Source: Adineta ricciae
Taxonomy: Eukaryota > Rotifera > Eurotatoria > Adinetida > Adinetidae
Assembly (NCBI GenBank): GCA_905250025.1
Contig: CAJNOJ010000120.1
Span: 211,523-275,522 of the forward strand
DNA: 64,000 bases
Reading direction: 5' to 3'
A model generated the notes under the pieces. The model was not told the origin of the DNA and made no database searches. It worked only from the letters and a program-made list of their open reading frames with translations. Shown here piece after piece: positions 11,680 to 40,800 of the stretch (its first letter is position 1; every line of letters starts with the position of its first letter). Made by a program: the position numbers and the translations under genes.

Positions 11680-12986
11680 AACATCTACATAGAAATAATT
11701 AGATGAATATTTACGTCACTCGAAAGAATTCTTACTTTGGAGACCATTTTGTCTCTATTCGTCTTCTACAGACGATGGAATCGATTTTTCTTTCAAATTG
11801 AGCAAAGTATGACGAGGGAGAAGACAGAAAGCGCAACTGAATTTTATTAGATATTGCTGTTTACGTTGAACACTGTTGTGTAAAAACTCGTGAGCAAAAC
11901 TCAAAATCTCGAATAAATGATGAAAGAACATTAGAGAAAGAACGAAAAAGGGCATTAATCATTGCTCAAGATTTTCTGATTGGTCGACGAGACCAATTAG
12001 TAATTTCGATATTTCAACAATTAGAAAAATGTCTTAGTTTTATAAACTTGTGTACAGATATTTTCGAGAAAAATACAAAATGCATCTTTTTTTAGGCAAA
12101 GATTCGAGTGACATCTATAGACTGGCGTTTGCTCAAATAATTTGACATTCAAATCAAATACAGTAATGTTTACATACCTATTTTCAGTGATATTAATGTG
12201 ATAATCACGAGTAGGGTAGATAATTGAGTTGAGAACGGTAGATACGGTAAATTTCAGTAATCTAAATTAGAGAAAGACGCAGCTTCGTTGTGTGTGAGAC
12301 TTACTGATGATGCATATAGCGAGGAACTGATTTCATCAAGAGTTAGCCTGATTTTCTAATCCTTTGTGTTTTCACATTCATTGTGAGAAGAAAATCAGAG
12401 TGAATGCCGCACTAAATGCAAATCACCAACGATGACACGATTTCTTCCGCTATTCTTTCTCTCCCTCTTTGTCAAGCTTTCAGATAATTTCCATGTGATT
12501 ATTTGACTTTATACAAAGAATATGAAGATGCAAAGCAAGTGCCAGAATCAGCATTGACAATTAAGCAAACAAATGCTCGTCTCATATTTTCCCCACACTC
12601 ATCAATGGAACTGTCAAAATGAAGATAGATCTTATTGACTGGAACAACTATTGAACTACAACTCGATTTTGTTTGCCACATCATTTATGAAACTTAGAGA
12701 AAGAAAAAACGGATTGTGTGTCTGATGGCAAATTAAATTGATATCGCCATTTGCTGTCCTATTTCAGTAGTTCGGTTTTCTGATTTTGAAACTAAACGGA
12801 AATCGAATGGTTTCCTAATTGTGTGGCTAAGAGACGACAAAAGAAGAAGTTAAAGCGTCTGGTTATTCTCGTATAGATTTATATAAAGAACAATAGGCAA
12901 AAAAAAGAAAAAGAAGGTACTTTTCTTTTCCAATATCTCACATAAATTATTCAGTGATTATAATAGTTCATGCTTCGTCATATTGA
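11680..12986. other. Spacer upstream of the CLC gene
   Basis: About 1.3 kb of AT-rich DNA containing the CLC promoter and the SLC22 3' region. A minus-strand ATGGTCTCCAAA followed by GTAAGA near 11739-11750 could be a tiny upstream exon. However, its phase does not fit the next exon, so I do not count it as coding. I see no other gene. Confidence 0.5.
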
Positions 12987-14777
12987 TTAGGTGTTTGATG
13001 ACGCCTTCTTCGTTTTCTTCGAAGTATAATCTAGAGTGTCAGCTAATGGCACATTCCGTGTTTCGGGTAATAAGAATGTCAAGAGCACACAGAGAAAAGT
13101 TAAGAAAGCATAGAGATAATACGTATAAGTTTCTAGTAAATGATTGTGACGAATCTTCGCGTCGATCATAGGTGCAATTGTTGACCCAAATCGGCTGAGT
13201 AAAATAAAAAAGCCCATACCAGTGCCACGGATTGAAGTAGGAAATAATTCTGGTACGAATATATACGTGACACAAACTGCAGCACTAATCGCAAATTTTC
13301 CTAGTTGAGCAATAATAACAATAACATAACGATCTTGGCGGATAGTTAACGGTGCAATAGATAAATAAAGAGCTGTAAATAAAAGAAAAAGTATAAATAC
13401 GGGTTTTCGACCGAAGTATATCATGAAAAGACTTGGTATGATGTAACCGACAGCTTCGGCAACTGCACCGATAATAATATTTATGTAAGGACTGATTTCT
13501 TCCATAGCTCCGAGATTATAAGAAATTTTCATATAGAGAAGCAACGTGATAAAACCAATATAACCAGTTATGAATAATTTACTCATTGTTGGTATATGTG
13601 TTAGAAATCGGTGTGCTCGAGCGGTAAATGATAATTTCGATGTCCTATTTTTATTGATCTCCCTCTGCTTTCGATGGTTATCCACGACATATCGATAAAT
13701 TGGAAACCATCTCGATTCCGGTCGTCGGTTACATCGTGCCATTTGTCGTAAGAGTTTTTCCAATTCAACATAACGATGTTTCGTTAATAACCAACGTGGT
13801 GATTCAGGTACATAGTATAAGTAAGGTACAAGTGCAAGCACATATACCGTTATAACCCATTTCAATCGGAGCCAATCTCGACAAACATAAGCCATACCAG
13901 TGATAACGATTTCACCAACGGCAAACGCCACTAATGCTAAGTTTCCGACAAATGTCGCGTACACAGACGTCGTTATTTCCATCAAGAGAAGAAACGAAAC
14001 CATAAATGTATCGATACCCGATATCAATTGGTTAATGAGAAGTAGTCCAAATCTAAATGAAAATATTCATATGACAGACTGTCAGTCAACGTCGGATTAA
14101 TTTCTCTAATCTTTTGAATTTTTCTGAGCACTAAAGCTCTCGAGGCTTTTCTTACTTTTGATTTATGGACATTGGTACGAATTGTAAGCATGCTTGTGTA
14201 ATCAACGAGGTTATTAAGAGCAGAGCAGTTATTAAATGAATCGATCGACGACGTCCAATCGTATCTATGATATGTCCAGTGAAGAAGATTAACATTGCAC
14301 CTATTTGCAACATAGTTGCAAGAAGTGAACGATGAATACTGCGTTCACAAATAAAATTTGCTTCACTAGTAAATGTTTCGCCGAAGACACTTCGATCATA
14401 TTTCCAAATCCTACATGGACGAGATTCGATTGTTCGATTCCACTTATCCGTTATATTATAGGAGCATTGTGAGGGAGATATTTCTATATGTAAACTTTGA
14501 TGTGTTGTGTTTGGTACTTGACATGTATAGGGATTTTCTGCTGCGCCAAAGACATAGTAAAAATTCAAAATTCCAGACGCAATTGGAAAAAGACTTAAAA
14601 AGAAGAAATGGATGAATTGATATCGATGAAATGATCCACATTCATGTATCACATGTTCAAGAGATAAATTTTCTATAGCGTTTTCTTCATCGGACGACAA
14701 AGGTTCTCTTTCCTAACGAAATCAAATTAACAATCAAAATCAAACTTGCGATCACATCTTCTTACTTCGATTTGCAT
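12987..14777 (-). CDS. SLC22-type organic ion transporter (major facilitator superfamily)
   Basis: Three coding exons: 14766-14777 (12 nt, MQIE), 14156-14712 and 12987-14052. Phases match and give about 544 residues, the usual SLC22 size. After TM1 comes a long extracellular loop with cysteines and N-glycosylation sequons (NTT, NIT, NRT), a hallmark of SLC22 carriers. The TM2-3 loop has GHIIDTIGRRRS, and the large cytoplasmic loop begins with YVPESPRWLL, the ESPRWL signature. The second six-helix half includes FMIYFGRKP and PELFPTSIRGTG, which are also family-typical. These proteins move organic cations, carnitine or anions across the plasma membrane. Substrate cannot be read from sequence. 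The stop lies at 12987, and the start is 297 nt from the dynein stop on the same strand. Confidence 0.92.
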
Positions 14778-15073
14778 TATTGTTAGTGAATCTTGTTTTA
14801 GTCAAATGTTTATTTTATTTTATCAATCTAATCCTTTGGTTTTTTCTTTATCGAGATATTGGAAACTGAATCCAATCATAAAATTATTCTTATCTTTGAA
14901 ATTGAGTTACTTTAGTTGTTTATTATCATATTTTCGAATGAAGAGAATAAAAAATATATTCAGTAGTGATCACTATAGAATGTTACTGACGTGTATACAA
15001 AAGAGACAAAAACAAAGAATCAGAGTCAATCATTCGACTTTAAAATAATGGAAAAATGTTATTCATATCCTAT

Positions 15074-30410
<15,337 letters not shown>

Positions 30411-31385
30411 TGCTTACTTTATTATGTGTAAGTGTAAAAGAATAAAGAATATTCAAGTATACACGAAATCATTCTGGCATTTGGAACATTTGTTGTCATA
30501 GTATCACCCTCAAATTCAAGTTTAATCAACAAAAGCGACATCTGACAAGATGGCTATTTCGAGAGAAGTTCTACAAAGAATTTTCAAAACAAACGATGAC
30601 CGATGAAACCATCAATACACATGAAAGATGGGTTCATTTGAATACTTATTAATAATTAAGCAGATATTTACTTATTCGCTTTGTTCACCTATTTAGAGAA
30701 CATAGTTTCAACACAATTCAAACTTTTAATCTATGAATCACTATGAATTCCATTTTGTATTTCAAACAGTTTTTAAATTATTAAACAAGAATGCAACATA
30801 TTTCCATTATAATCTCAACTACAGAATATTAAATTAACATTTTCGCTCTGAAATCAACTGTATTTGTTTTAGTTCATAATTGCACAACTTGTTCGTTAGT
30901 TATTCTCGATTGATGAAAAATACAGATCAAGAATCGAACTATTAGCATTGTAAGAGAAGATGACGTTGACAATAACCTCCTTAACTGTATGAGTCTTATT
31001 TGTATGTGGCGTCCTCTCTTTTCACCTTACACATTGTTAATAGTAACTATATTATATCATTTTCAACCATGGCAGTACTCGGTAACCTTGATGACACAAC
31101 TGATAACAAATAGTTGTTGAAAACTCTGAAAAAAGTTCGGGATGTAGTGAAACGCGTGTAGTCTAGATAATCTCACATGTCATTAGAAATCTAATCAATA
31201 TTTATCAATCGTATTATGATAAACATTTACCCATTTGATTTTCATTCTCTAATATATTTACACGAATGCCACAACGAAGTGCAAGAATAAAATAAAGATT
31301 AATCGCTACAACAAAAAGAAAATCGATTAGCACAGTGCTTAGACACACATGCGAAAGTAGTCATTTATGTGCAAAAGAAACCGAT
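30411..31385. other. Spacer upstream of the dynein gene
   Basis: About 975 nt, strongly AT-rich. It should contain the dynein heavy chain promoter and the 3' end of the small gene at 31386. No coding frame, RNA gene or repeat of note was seen. Confidence 0.55.
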
Positions 31386-31808
31386 TTATATAGTTGCTGA
31401 TTCCTTATCCCGTGCACTTTGAACGATTTCAGAAATGTCATGCGGATTGATTTCAACCAAGACTTCAATATGTTCGGCATCTGTGAGAATAGCTACATAG
31501 GTTTTTCCTTCTTTAGGCTCCTTGACTTCATCATCTTCAGCAGCTTGTTGAATTTGTTCTTCGGTTTCGTCTTCAATCTTGAATTTCAAACCCTTTGGAG
31601 CTTGTCGATAATGAAACACGGTCCCATCCGCTGTACGATCCAAATGTCCACGGACGGCTTTGATATTTTCAAATGTCAATTCATAAACATTTTGTTTTTT
31701 CTCGTGACCATCAGCTGGACTTGCTTGCACATCGAAGAGAACAGCAATGAATGCTAATTCTGCTTTCGATAAATGTTGAACAGCGTGTTCCTTGCCTTCC
31801 GAAACCAT
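31386..31808 (-). CDS. Small acidic protein of unknown function
   Basis: A single-exon frame of 140 residues with a balanced composition: MVSEGKEHAVQHLSKAELAF at the start and DISEIVQSARDKESATI at the end. I do not recognise the family. The middle is acidic and Lys-rich (EDETEEQIQQAAEDDEVKEPKEGK) and probably flexible. It sits between two mixed alpha/beta-looking halves. There is no signal peptide, membrane segment or cysteine motif, so a soluble cytosolic or nuclear protein is likely. An acceptor-like GTAACAG lies 8 nt upstream of the ATG, compatible with leader splicing. It lies between the dynein and DUF885 genes on the same strand. Frame length and composition argue for a real gene. Confidence 0.7.
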   Translation of the reverse strand: MVSEGKEHAVQHLSKAELAFIAVLFDVQASPADGHEKKQNVYELTFENIKAVRGHLDRTADGTVFHYRQAPKGLKFKIEDETEEQIQQAAEDDEVKEPKEGKTYVAILTDAEHIEVLVEINPHDISEIVQSARDKESATI

Positions 31809-32144
31809 GATTATGTCTGTTACTTTTCACGAGATATGCAGGCGAAATAAAATGGAAGAGAACAATCTCTCCTTGGGTGCTGATTGTTTGCTTTGCTTTT
31901 TAAGAGAGAGAGAAAAAGAACGAAGAAGAATGTAAAGCATAAGAGGATAAAGAAGAAAAGAAGTTTCACTTGAAAATATTTCTAAAAGCAAATCGAAAGC
32001 GAACAAGTAGTTTTGAGAGAATTAAGTAGACTACATTCTGCTTTTGAACACAGACATGCACGATCAAGATTGGGCTATTTCAGTGAAAAGTTTGAGATAA
32101 AATCTTTATTAAAAATTGTTATGAAAGAGCTAAGCTAATGTCTA
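31809..32144. other. Spacer between the small gene and the DUF885 gene
   Basis: 336 nt of AT-rich DNA with a GA tract near 31902-31920. It holds the promoter or leader of the 31808 gene and the 3' end of the peptidase gene. Nothing else was seen. Confidence 0.5.
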
Positions 32145-34572
32145 TCACAGATTTGATTTCTTTTTTGTAATATAATCATCGACGATTGTTTCTAATATGT
32201 TCAATGGCAATGAACCACTTAATAACACCGCTAGAAATCCAAAGAGACAACAATAAGATCCTCCGATAAAGTGCTTCTTACCATCGTGAAAATCTTTTAA
32301 ATCAAATTTATCACCCAACACTGATCTCGCTTTATCACGTAATGAGAGAATTGTTTGACAACCAATCATATATGCACAAGCTTGACCAGGCATGACGAAA
32401 TATCGTTCGATTTCAGTAACTACTTCTTCTCGATTCAAACATGTGTTTTTAACCTAGATGTCAACTTCATAGTATAGAAATCGTGTCTATTTGAAATCAA
32501 TCTAATTACCATATATTCAATCGCTTCCTCTCGAGACCATCGTTTCGTATGAATACCAGTATCCACGACCAAACTTAGAGAAAAATCGAGATGTTCATAG
32601 AAAATGTTCTGTTTAGGAATCATACCGGCACGATCGTAGGAGTTTATGATCAAGATATCCAAGATAACTGTGCCATGATCTATGAAAACCTTGTTCAGCT
32701 GCCAATTGTTCAGTATACAAAGCCCATCCTTCAATATACGCAGTAAACGGAATCAGCCGACGAAAGAATGGTAAATGTTTTAGCGACTGTGCTATACTTA
32801 ACTAAAACGAAAAACTTTCAACGAAATGATAATCTCATCGTTAATCCTACTTGAAAATGATGACCTGGCACAGCTTCATGATAAGCTAATGTACCCATTT
32901 TAAACTTGACAACTTCATCGATATTACGAAGATTGGCAAAGAATGTTCCGGGAGTTTTTCCGTCAAGTGCAGCTGGGAAATAATAAGCTAATGGTGAAGT
33001 TGCTTCTTTGAATTGTGGCACACGTTCAATAACACACTTTGTCGTAGGTCGACATGCAGATGAGAAATATTTATGCATTTCATTGTCAATATCCTCAATA
33101 AGTCGACCGTAATCTTCGAGTATCTTCGTTCGACTTTCGTCAATATTTTCATATTTCTGATCGACATTTTCTTCCAGTTGTTTGATACTTGTTCGAAAAT
33201 CTTGCCAAGTTGGAATTTGTTTTTCTTTCAAAATTCTATCCAAAAACGCGTGATCTTCGCAAACAAATTCGACCTTTCTTACTTTTGCATCTCGTTCTGA
33301 GTATTCTTCACATGTTCCTTTCCGAGTTCATGAATTTCCTCGGCCGTCATGTTCGTTGTTGTGTGATATTGTAAACATAACTTATAATATTCATCACCAT
33401 CGGGTAATTTCCAAACGCCATGATCAGTTTTCGCATTGGAGAGATCTTCGTGAAGAACGTTTAGCAAACGATCATAAGCGGGAATGACATAGCTTTTCAG
33501 AATATTCAGTAAACGATTGAGCAATTCGGTTTGTTTCTCTTTCTAGAAGGGAATTTTTGTCCTGAAAGGAATTCACGAACATTCAATGTCTTACCGAACA
33601 TAGTTTGTCATTGAGTTTATCGATAAAAACGGTGACCAATGGACTAAAGAAAGAAAAAATATTCGACGCCTACGCTCTTTTTTCTACCTTTGATTTGGTT
33701 CGTTTTTCAATTGCTGTTGAAATGTCTCGAGTTCTGTAATAACTCTTTGAAGGACAAATCGAGGTGTTTCAACATTTCGATGACGTCGTTCGATCTGTTG
33801 CTCGATAAGTTGGTCAAATGCTTTCGATATTCGTTGGACCTGCAGAAAAAAAACTAAATGAATGGACAGCATATTTATCATGAAAGAGGATCTACTCGAA
33901 TGAGATACGCTTCGGCGTCATTAACATTCAATATTCGATGAAATTTCGTGATGAATGAGATAATTTCTGATTGTGCGCCCATCATTTGATTGATTAAATA
34001 ACTGTGATAACTAAATCTCTCACTGTGTTCCTGTTTGATATGTAAATTCATGAAATACTCCATTACATCATAGGATTGTCTGTCAATCGAAGACATTGGA
34101 GTATTTTGAAATGATTGTAAATAACGAATGTGCGTGTGAAATTTCTTTTTCTCATATTCTTTGTATGATATTGAATAATCATGTAGTTGAGTATTGAATA
34201 AATCTAGACCACTACAAGTAAATCCAAGTTAAACATCAATCTCGAAATCGTCCGAACAATTTACATACAATGGCCGAAATTGAGACAAAAGATCCGGTTT
34301 TTCCAATAGAAATTCGAAGAAGAATCTGATCAAAATATGGTTTAATCCAATATTCATACAAAAACACTTGCTGCTTACCTTGCGTAGAGTATCTTCAAAT
34401 TAATTGGACAAAAATAGGTATTCTTTATGACGAATGTTGACCAAACAAGAGCAAATACAGTCGCAAGATAAAAGTTAAATAAGACGAAAAAGACTGCTGA
34501 TAAAGCGCATGTGAAACATATTAGTGTTAATTTTAGCTGCTTCCAGTACCAAGACTTTGGAATTGGTGACAT
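32145..34572 (-). CDS. Membrane-anchored DUF885-family metallopeptidase-like protein
   Basis: About nine short-intron exons encode a protein of roughly 600 residues. The N-terminus (MSPIPKSWYWKQLKL) is followed by a strongly hydrophobic stretch of about 40 residues that should anchor it in a membrane. DUF885 hallmarks are the putative zinc motif AYHEAVPGHHFQ (near 32860-32890), then FTAYIEGWALYTEQLA, SLVVDTGIHTKRWSREEAIEYM, and MPGQACAYMIGC. DUF885 proteins are predicted peptidases and are most common in bacteria. The true substrate is unknown. The final intron (32231-32281) is 51 nt with no in-frame stop, so splicing and retention both keep the frame. Family alignment (FHD then AVLLSGSLPL) supports splicing. 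The gene diverges from the ABCA gene with a 308-nt gap. Horizontal origin is possible but unproven. Confidence 0.88.
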
Positions 34573-34880
34573 GGAATTCGTACGGTTTTATCTCTGTTTG
34601 TGTGTTTAAGACAAGATATGAAAAACAACTGTTTGGTTGATGACTAATGACAATAATACATTATCAAATGAAAATAAAGGTAAAGAGGGCGTCGGTAAAC
34701 AGATCATACAAGAAATTCAATACTTTTACACGTTTTATCTAATCTTTTCTGTTTTTCAACTTAGAAGAACACATTACTCACTGATAGTCGTTGAAATCAA
34801 CAAATAAAAGAGGATACAATTTTAAGACAAATTACAGTTCATTTGCCAAACTGAATCATCAAGCGAGCGCAGATTGTCAA
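34573..34880. promoter_or_regulatory. Divergent promoter region for DUF885 and ABCA genes
   Basis: 308 nt separate the start codons of two oppositely directed genes, so regulatory sequence must be shared or interleaved here. No TATA or known operator stands out. The open frame continues upstream of 34881 without an ATG (34791 starts with TTG), so I place the ABCA start at 34881. Confidence 0.5.
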
Positions 34881-37800
34881 ATGGCACAAAGTGACACTCT
34901 ACGGCAACCGTTAATCAAAACCGAATACGAACCGATTAGTTCGACAAAGAAACTCAATCTATTGCTGAAACGCTCAGTTCGATATTCATATCGTCAGCGA
35001 TGTTGTAATTGTCTTCCAACAATTCTATGCGAACTTCTATTTCCACTGATTATTATCATCATATTGTTCTTGCTGCGCTACGGAGTTAACAAATTAAATG
35101 ATGCAACAACAAGTAGCGAGGGAGGCTTGCCAGGAACGAGAAATCGTTATCCATGTTCGCAAAATCTATCAATGCCACCGATTTCATCCAAGGATCTTTT
35201 TCTGAATTGTTTTAAATTTCCACCAGGTTATGGAGGTCGAAGTTGGGATTCGGGTCATACATCAGTTATATCAAATGAGACAAGTATTGTGTTCGAACCA
35301 GATAGGTCCGATATTCAAGAATTCGTTCAACATGCTCGAACGAGACTTGCCAGCATGAATTGTGAACAGCGAACGACAGTTTGGTAACGAATCCAACCGA
35401 ATGTGTGAGCGATCCTAACTATTTTGCATATTTTAAGGAGTAAAAATCGAGATGATACTGAAGATAATCTACTTTTACAAAACACAACAGTAAATACAGT
35501 CATCATCGATTTGACTGCAACGTCGGATTTGAAGAAAGATCGAAAAATTGCCTGTAAATATTAACAAACGAACTTCTTTAAATCTTCTTTTTATCACCAT
35601 CTTTCTTATGGTTAGATAATATTATCGTTCGAACTCCAAATACTATTTTACAGAACATGCCTATCGATACATCATTTTTAGCCTTTAAAAATCCAGGTAT
35701 GCAAACACCTGTTATTTGTCTGGTAACATTAACTCGTTTTCGAATCGTATAGGCTATATTTCTGATCGATCAAATACAACGGATTTGGGGGGTAATCATG
35801 GATCTGAATTACCACACTTTACAGATGTGAAGATTTTCGTTGATTCGCTATTGATGGAATATCAAACCAGTCGGCCGATTCAATATGAATTAGAACGTAA
35901 TCTGATGACATGTACGCCTTATCGCACGGATTTTCTCTATAGTAAGATAAAACCTTGTTATGCTTACGGCTGATTTATCGAATTGGGTCTGTAGCTTCGG
36001 AGGCAAGTTTTCTCGGCACACTTTTATCTTTACTTGATGGAATTTTTCTTATCCCGTAAGTGAAATCATCATTTGAGGAAGGTTTAATTTCATGATTCGA
36101 ATCCGTCTAGGTATTTAATTCTTCTGACCAGTTTAATCCGGGAAAAAAATGCTAAGGTAAAAGAAATCCTTAAGGTTCTTGGTATCGAACCTATTCTCAA
36201 TAACATTGCACAAGCAATTCGGTAAAGCCTGAATTTCTCCCAAAAAACCTCTACTAACTATTACTTTTAGAACCATGATTATCCTCGTTGTTTTTGTTCT
36301 GATCATATGCATTGCATGCAAAACAAAATTTAACGGTGAAGCGTATTTTAATACAGTCAATTTTGGTACACTCTTCTTTGGTTTTTTCATCTACGGTTTC
36401 CAATTAATTGCTTTTTGTATTATGAACTCACAAATGTTTAGTTCAAACATTCGTGCTGTCGTCTTTACACTTCTGCTTTGTTTTGTTGCCAATTATGTTT
36501 ATACTTGGATATTAGCATGGCCTGCTGGAATACAATATGTTCTGATATTACTATGCCCATTCTTTGGTGTGCGCTCGCTCTTTCAGGTATGTATTTAAGA
36601 CTTATTTTTTGTTCAGATTTTTGATTGGATCGTGTTCTATTTAGCAAGCAGTGCTGTATGATTTAGCTAGAAAAGATGTAGCGATATTTCAAACGATCTA
36701 TCGTCATGTACCGGTGTATTTTTCAACACTAGTAGTAATGATCGTTAGTTCACTGCTCTATTGGGCACTGTCATGGTATTTCGAAAAAGTCTTTCCTGGT
36801 AAAGTCATTCAAGAATTTGTTATATACTATATTTTGTTTGTACATTTTAGGTGAATATGGTATTCCACAAGAATGGAATTTTCTATTCAAACGAGAATAT
36901 TGGCGTAGACCACCGGTGAAAAATCAGATTTATTCTTATGATAATCATGCAGCAACATTATCCACACAAAATCTATCATTGCCACGAAGTAATTCAATCG
37001 GTACACCCGTTGTTCATGTTGATCATCTCGTGAAAAAATTTGGACCTGACAAAATCGCTGTCAATGATGTTTCATTTGATCTCTATGAAAATCAAATCAC
37101 TTCATTACTCGGACCCAACGGTTCAGGAAAAACTACTATCTTCAATTGTCTCATCGGAATCTACAAACAAACATCAGGCACAATCTCCATGGCCAATCCC
37201 AATGGATCCGACTACGACACCACATCCAACATTGATATGCTGAGAAAATCGATCGGATATTGTCCACAACATGACATTCTCTTCGATCTATTGACCATCG
37301 AAGAACAATTACAATTCTATGCATCGGCTAGAGGATTCGGCAAATACAAACAACAAATATCGGACGAAATGCTTCGACTGGTTAATCTTGAGAATTCGAA
37401 AGATATGTTTTGCAATGCCTTGTCAGGTGGAATGAAAAGACGTCTCTCATTAGCATGTGCTTTCGTTGGCGACACAAGAATTATCTTACTTGATGAAGTA
37501 ATCATTTACTTTATCTTTCTTCTGATACTCAGAAACAATTCGTATCGCTTTGTTTCAGCCATCGAGTGGACTTGATCCAACAAATCGTCGTTTACTATGG
37601 GATTGGTTACGCACAATGAAAGAAGGAAAAACTCTGTTATTGACAACACATTTCATGGAAGAAAGTGATGCTCTCTCCGATCGAATCATGATCATTACAA
37701 ATGGAATCATCAAAGCAGATGGAACATCAGCCAAACTCAAGGAAGAATATGGATCAGGTAAAACTATAAAGCTGATCATGATAAATTCTTTCGTATTCTT

Positions 37801-40800
37801 TTGCAATTGCAGGTTATAAATTAGTTGTCAATCGACAATCCAATCAGAATGCAAATGCAATTGCTGATGAATTACATACTTATTTACCTAAAATGGTAGC
37901 TGAAAGTGATATACCTGGTGGTGATATTGTCTTCCGTACAAACCAACAACCAGATGATCGATTTGTTCAAGCATTACGACAACTGGATGTGATGAAATCG
38001 AAAAATATGATCAAAAGTTATGGTGTTCAGAATAGTACCATGGATGACGTATTTCTGAAAATCACTAATGATACCAAAGACGAAGGCGGCTCTGAAACAA
38101 CCACGGTCACCATGGAGCGTATAGGTCAGTGTAAACTGTTTCGTTATTCAATACACGAAACAAAACTTTTCTTCTTCTTAGATGAACAATGCCGTCAAGT
38201 TTTTGAGAATCAATATTTTCTTACCGGATGGAAATACTATTTAAGTCAACTGTATGGTTTACTGATGAAAACATTGATGATTCGATATCGCCGATGGGGA
38301 CTGACTCTTGTTGTTTTATTATTACCAATCATATACAATCTACTATCGAATATTATTGCACCAGCACAGGGCAGTGGTGATACTTTCAAAATGCAAGCAA
38401 CTTTATTGAATCCTCAAACAATTCTATACACATCAAATCCTGTTTTTGAAGGTTACTTCCAAGAAGCTGTCGGAGCCAAATCAAGTGGTTTAAAATTTGA
38501 GAAAAGAACAGAGACTATCTCTGAACTAAATCGATATATTTGGCGTAAACTTTCATCAGTTTGAGAGACAAGACTTTTCACCTATTATTTCTCTTCTAGA
38601 AAAACGAATGGATCATCCTTATACTTACACAGACATTTATCTCGCTTTTCAAATTCCTCCTCCACAAGGCGACACTTACAAAATACAGACCTTATCGTCG
38701 AATTTGATCACTGGCTATGAAGTCATCTCAGTTGCATCAAATTTATTCTATAAATATGCATTAGGTGATACAAGTGCATCAATTCAATCAACGCTCATTT
38801 ATAGGAGAACCGGAAATTTCACAGTTGAACCATCTGTTAGCGGTGCTATTGCTGTCTTGAATATTGTTTCGTGTTTTATCAAAATTTTACCATTCGGATT
38901 GATCTTAGATGTGTAAGTTTTCTTCACGATAAATACGAAGATTCTGAATGATCATGACTTTCCGGTTTAGATTCGTGTACTATGCGATATTCTTATACAC
39001 AGCCGTATTTTTAACTAGCGAACGCAGTGATAACTTTTTGTCGTTACAAAACATTAGCGGTCTACAGTAAGTTTATCCGTAGCTAATCTTTGACACTACA
39101 TAATGCTCTTTAAATGAAAATTTATAATTCTAGTCCAGTATTATATTGGCTTTTCAATTACATATTCGATGTGATTAGTTCTGTTATTTGGTTCTGCTAC
39201 TTACTTGCTATGTATTGTTTATTTGACGTTGCTTTTAACGGTGTACCAAAAACGCAATCAGCAGCAGCCGCTATGCTTACGATCGAATTTGCTAGTGCAT
39301 GGGATTTAAGAGTACAATTCTATCCATTGACTATACTCATTACTATGGCAGCTTTGCCATTTACATATCTGGTGACAAAACTCATTCGAAGTGACATTCT
39401 CGTATGAAAATCTTTCTATCAATGTTTTCTTCAGTGTTGTTTTCGACTATTTCATTTAGTGTGGATTAGCTGTAATGATCGTATTGGTCTTAACTCACTT
39501 GATTAGTACTATTTTACTGATGATACTAGCATTAGTCAAAGTACAAAGCGCTCTAAATATATCATATTGGGTGCTGAATCTACTTTCACCAACAGTGAAT
39601 GCACAGGCGATAGTGACATACATTTTAGCAGGCAAAAGTCGATTTTGTCAAGTAATGGCTGGTCAAATCTCTATTTTCTCGCGTACTGGAGATGATACGA
39701 TGGCTTTGAATTGGATTATTCTTATCGCACACATAATTCTACCGTTATTGCTCTTAACCGCAATAGATTGTGGCTATGTCAATATATCGTTTAAGTCACT
39801 TCTTTATAAAGCTCCTGTGCAGTTCGATGAAAATGCACTTGATAGTGATGTTCTAGCTGAACGTCGACGCATTTTGAATTTAGACCAATCGGCATTAACA
39901 CAGCGTCATGTAGACGCAGATGCTGCGGCAACAGAACAACAAGAAACTGATCATATGGTTGTTCATGACTTAGTTAAACATTTTCCAGGACGAAATGTTC
40001 TCGCCGTCAATCATCTGACATTCGGTGCAAAACGTGGCGAAGCTTTCGGTCTACTCGGTTACAATGTAACACTTCTAAACATACTCATTTCAACGCCGCT
40101 ATTCCTTTCTTTTCATATTTCATAGGGTGCAGGCAAAACAACAACATTTCGCATTCTTGTTGGTGATGAAACAGCAACACAAGGAACTGCTTACATCGAT
40201 GGACAAAATGTCAAACGTCGTCTTAGATCGCTACGCCATCTCGGTTATTGTCCACAACAAGATTGTCGAATGGAATTCTTAACTGTTCAAGATGCTCTCT
40301 ATCTCTTAGCGCGGATACGCGCTGTACCTTTCTCACGAGTTCGCTCTATGGTACAAACTATCAGTTCATTGTTTTTACTTGATCCATTTCTTCACAATTA
40401 CATCCATCAACTCAGTGGAGGAACAAAACGACGATTACATGCTGCACTTGCATTGATTGGTAATCATAAAACTCGTGTCATTTAGTTTTACACCTATGTC
40501 TCTTTACAGGACCACCATTAGTCACGATTCTCGACGAACCAACGACAGGTGTTGATCCAAATGCTCGACAACGAATGCAAGAAATCTTTCTAAATGCTGT
40601 CAAAGCGAAACTAACAATCATTTTGACAAGTCACTCCATGGATGAATGGTAAAAGAGGAGATACAAAACAATTGAAGAGTCATTGTCAGTTTTGTTTAGT
40701 GAACGTGTCTGTAATCGTCTCGGTATCATGTATTATGGTCAGTTGGCATGTCTAGGTACGATTCAACATTTGAAATCCAAGTTTGGTCATGGTTACTCAA

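Noticed and set aside
11739-11750. MVSK mini-exon before the CLC start
   Set aside because: It has a GTAAGA donor, but its phase does not match the next exon, whose own ATG and acceptor fit well.
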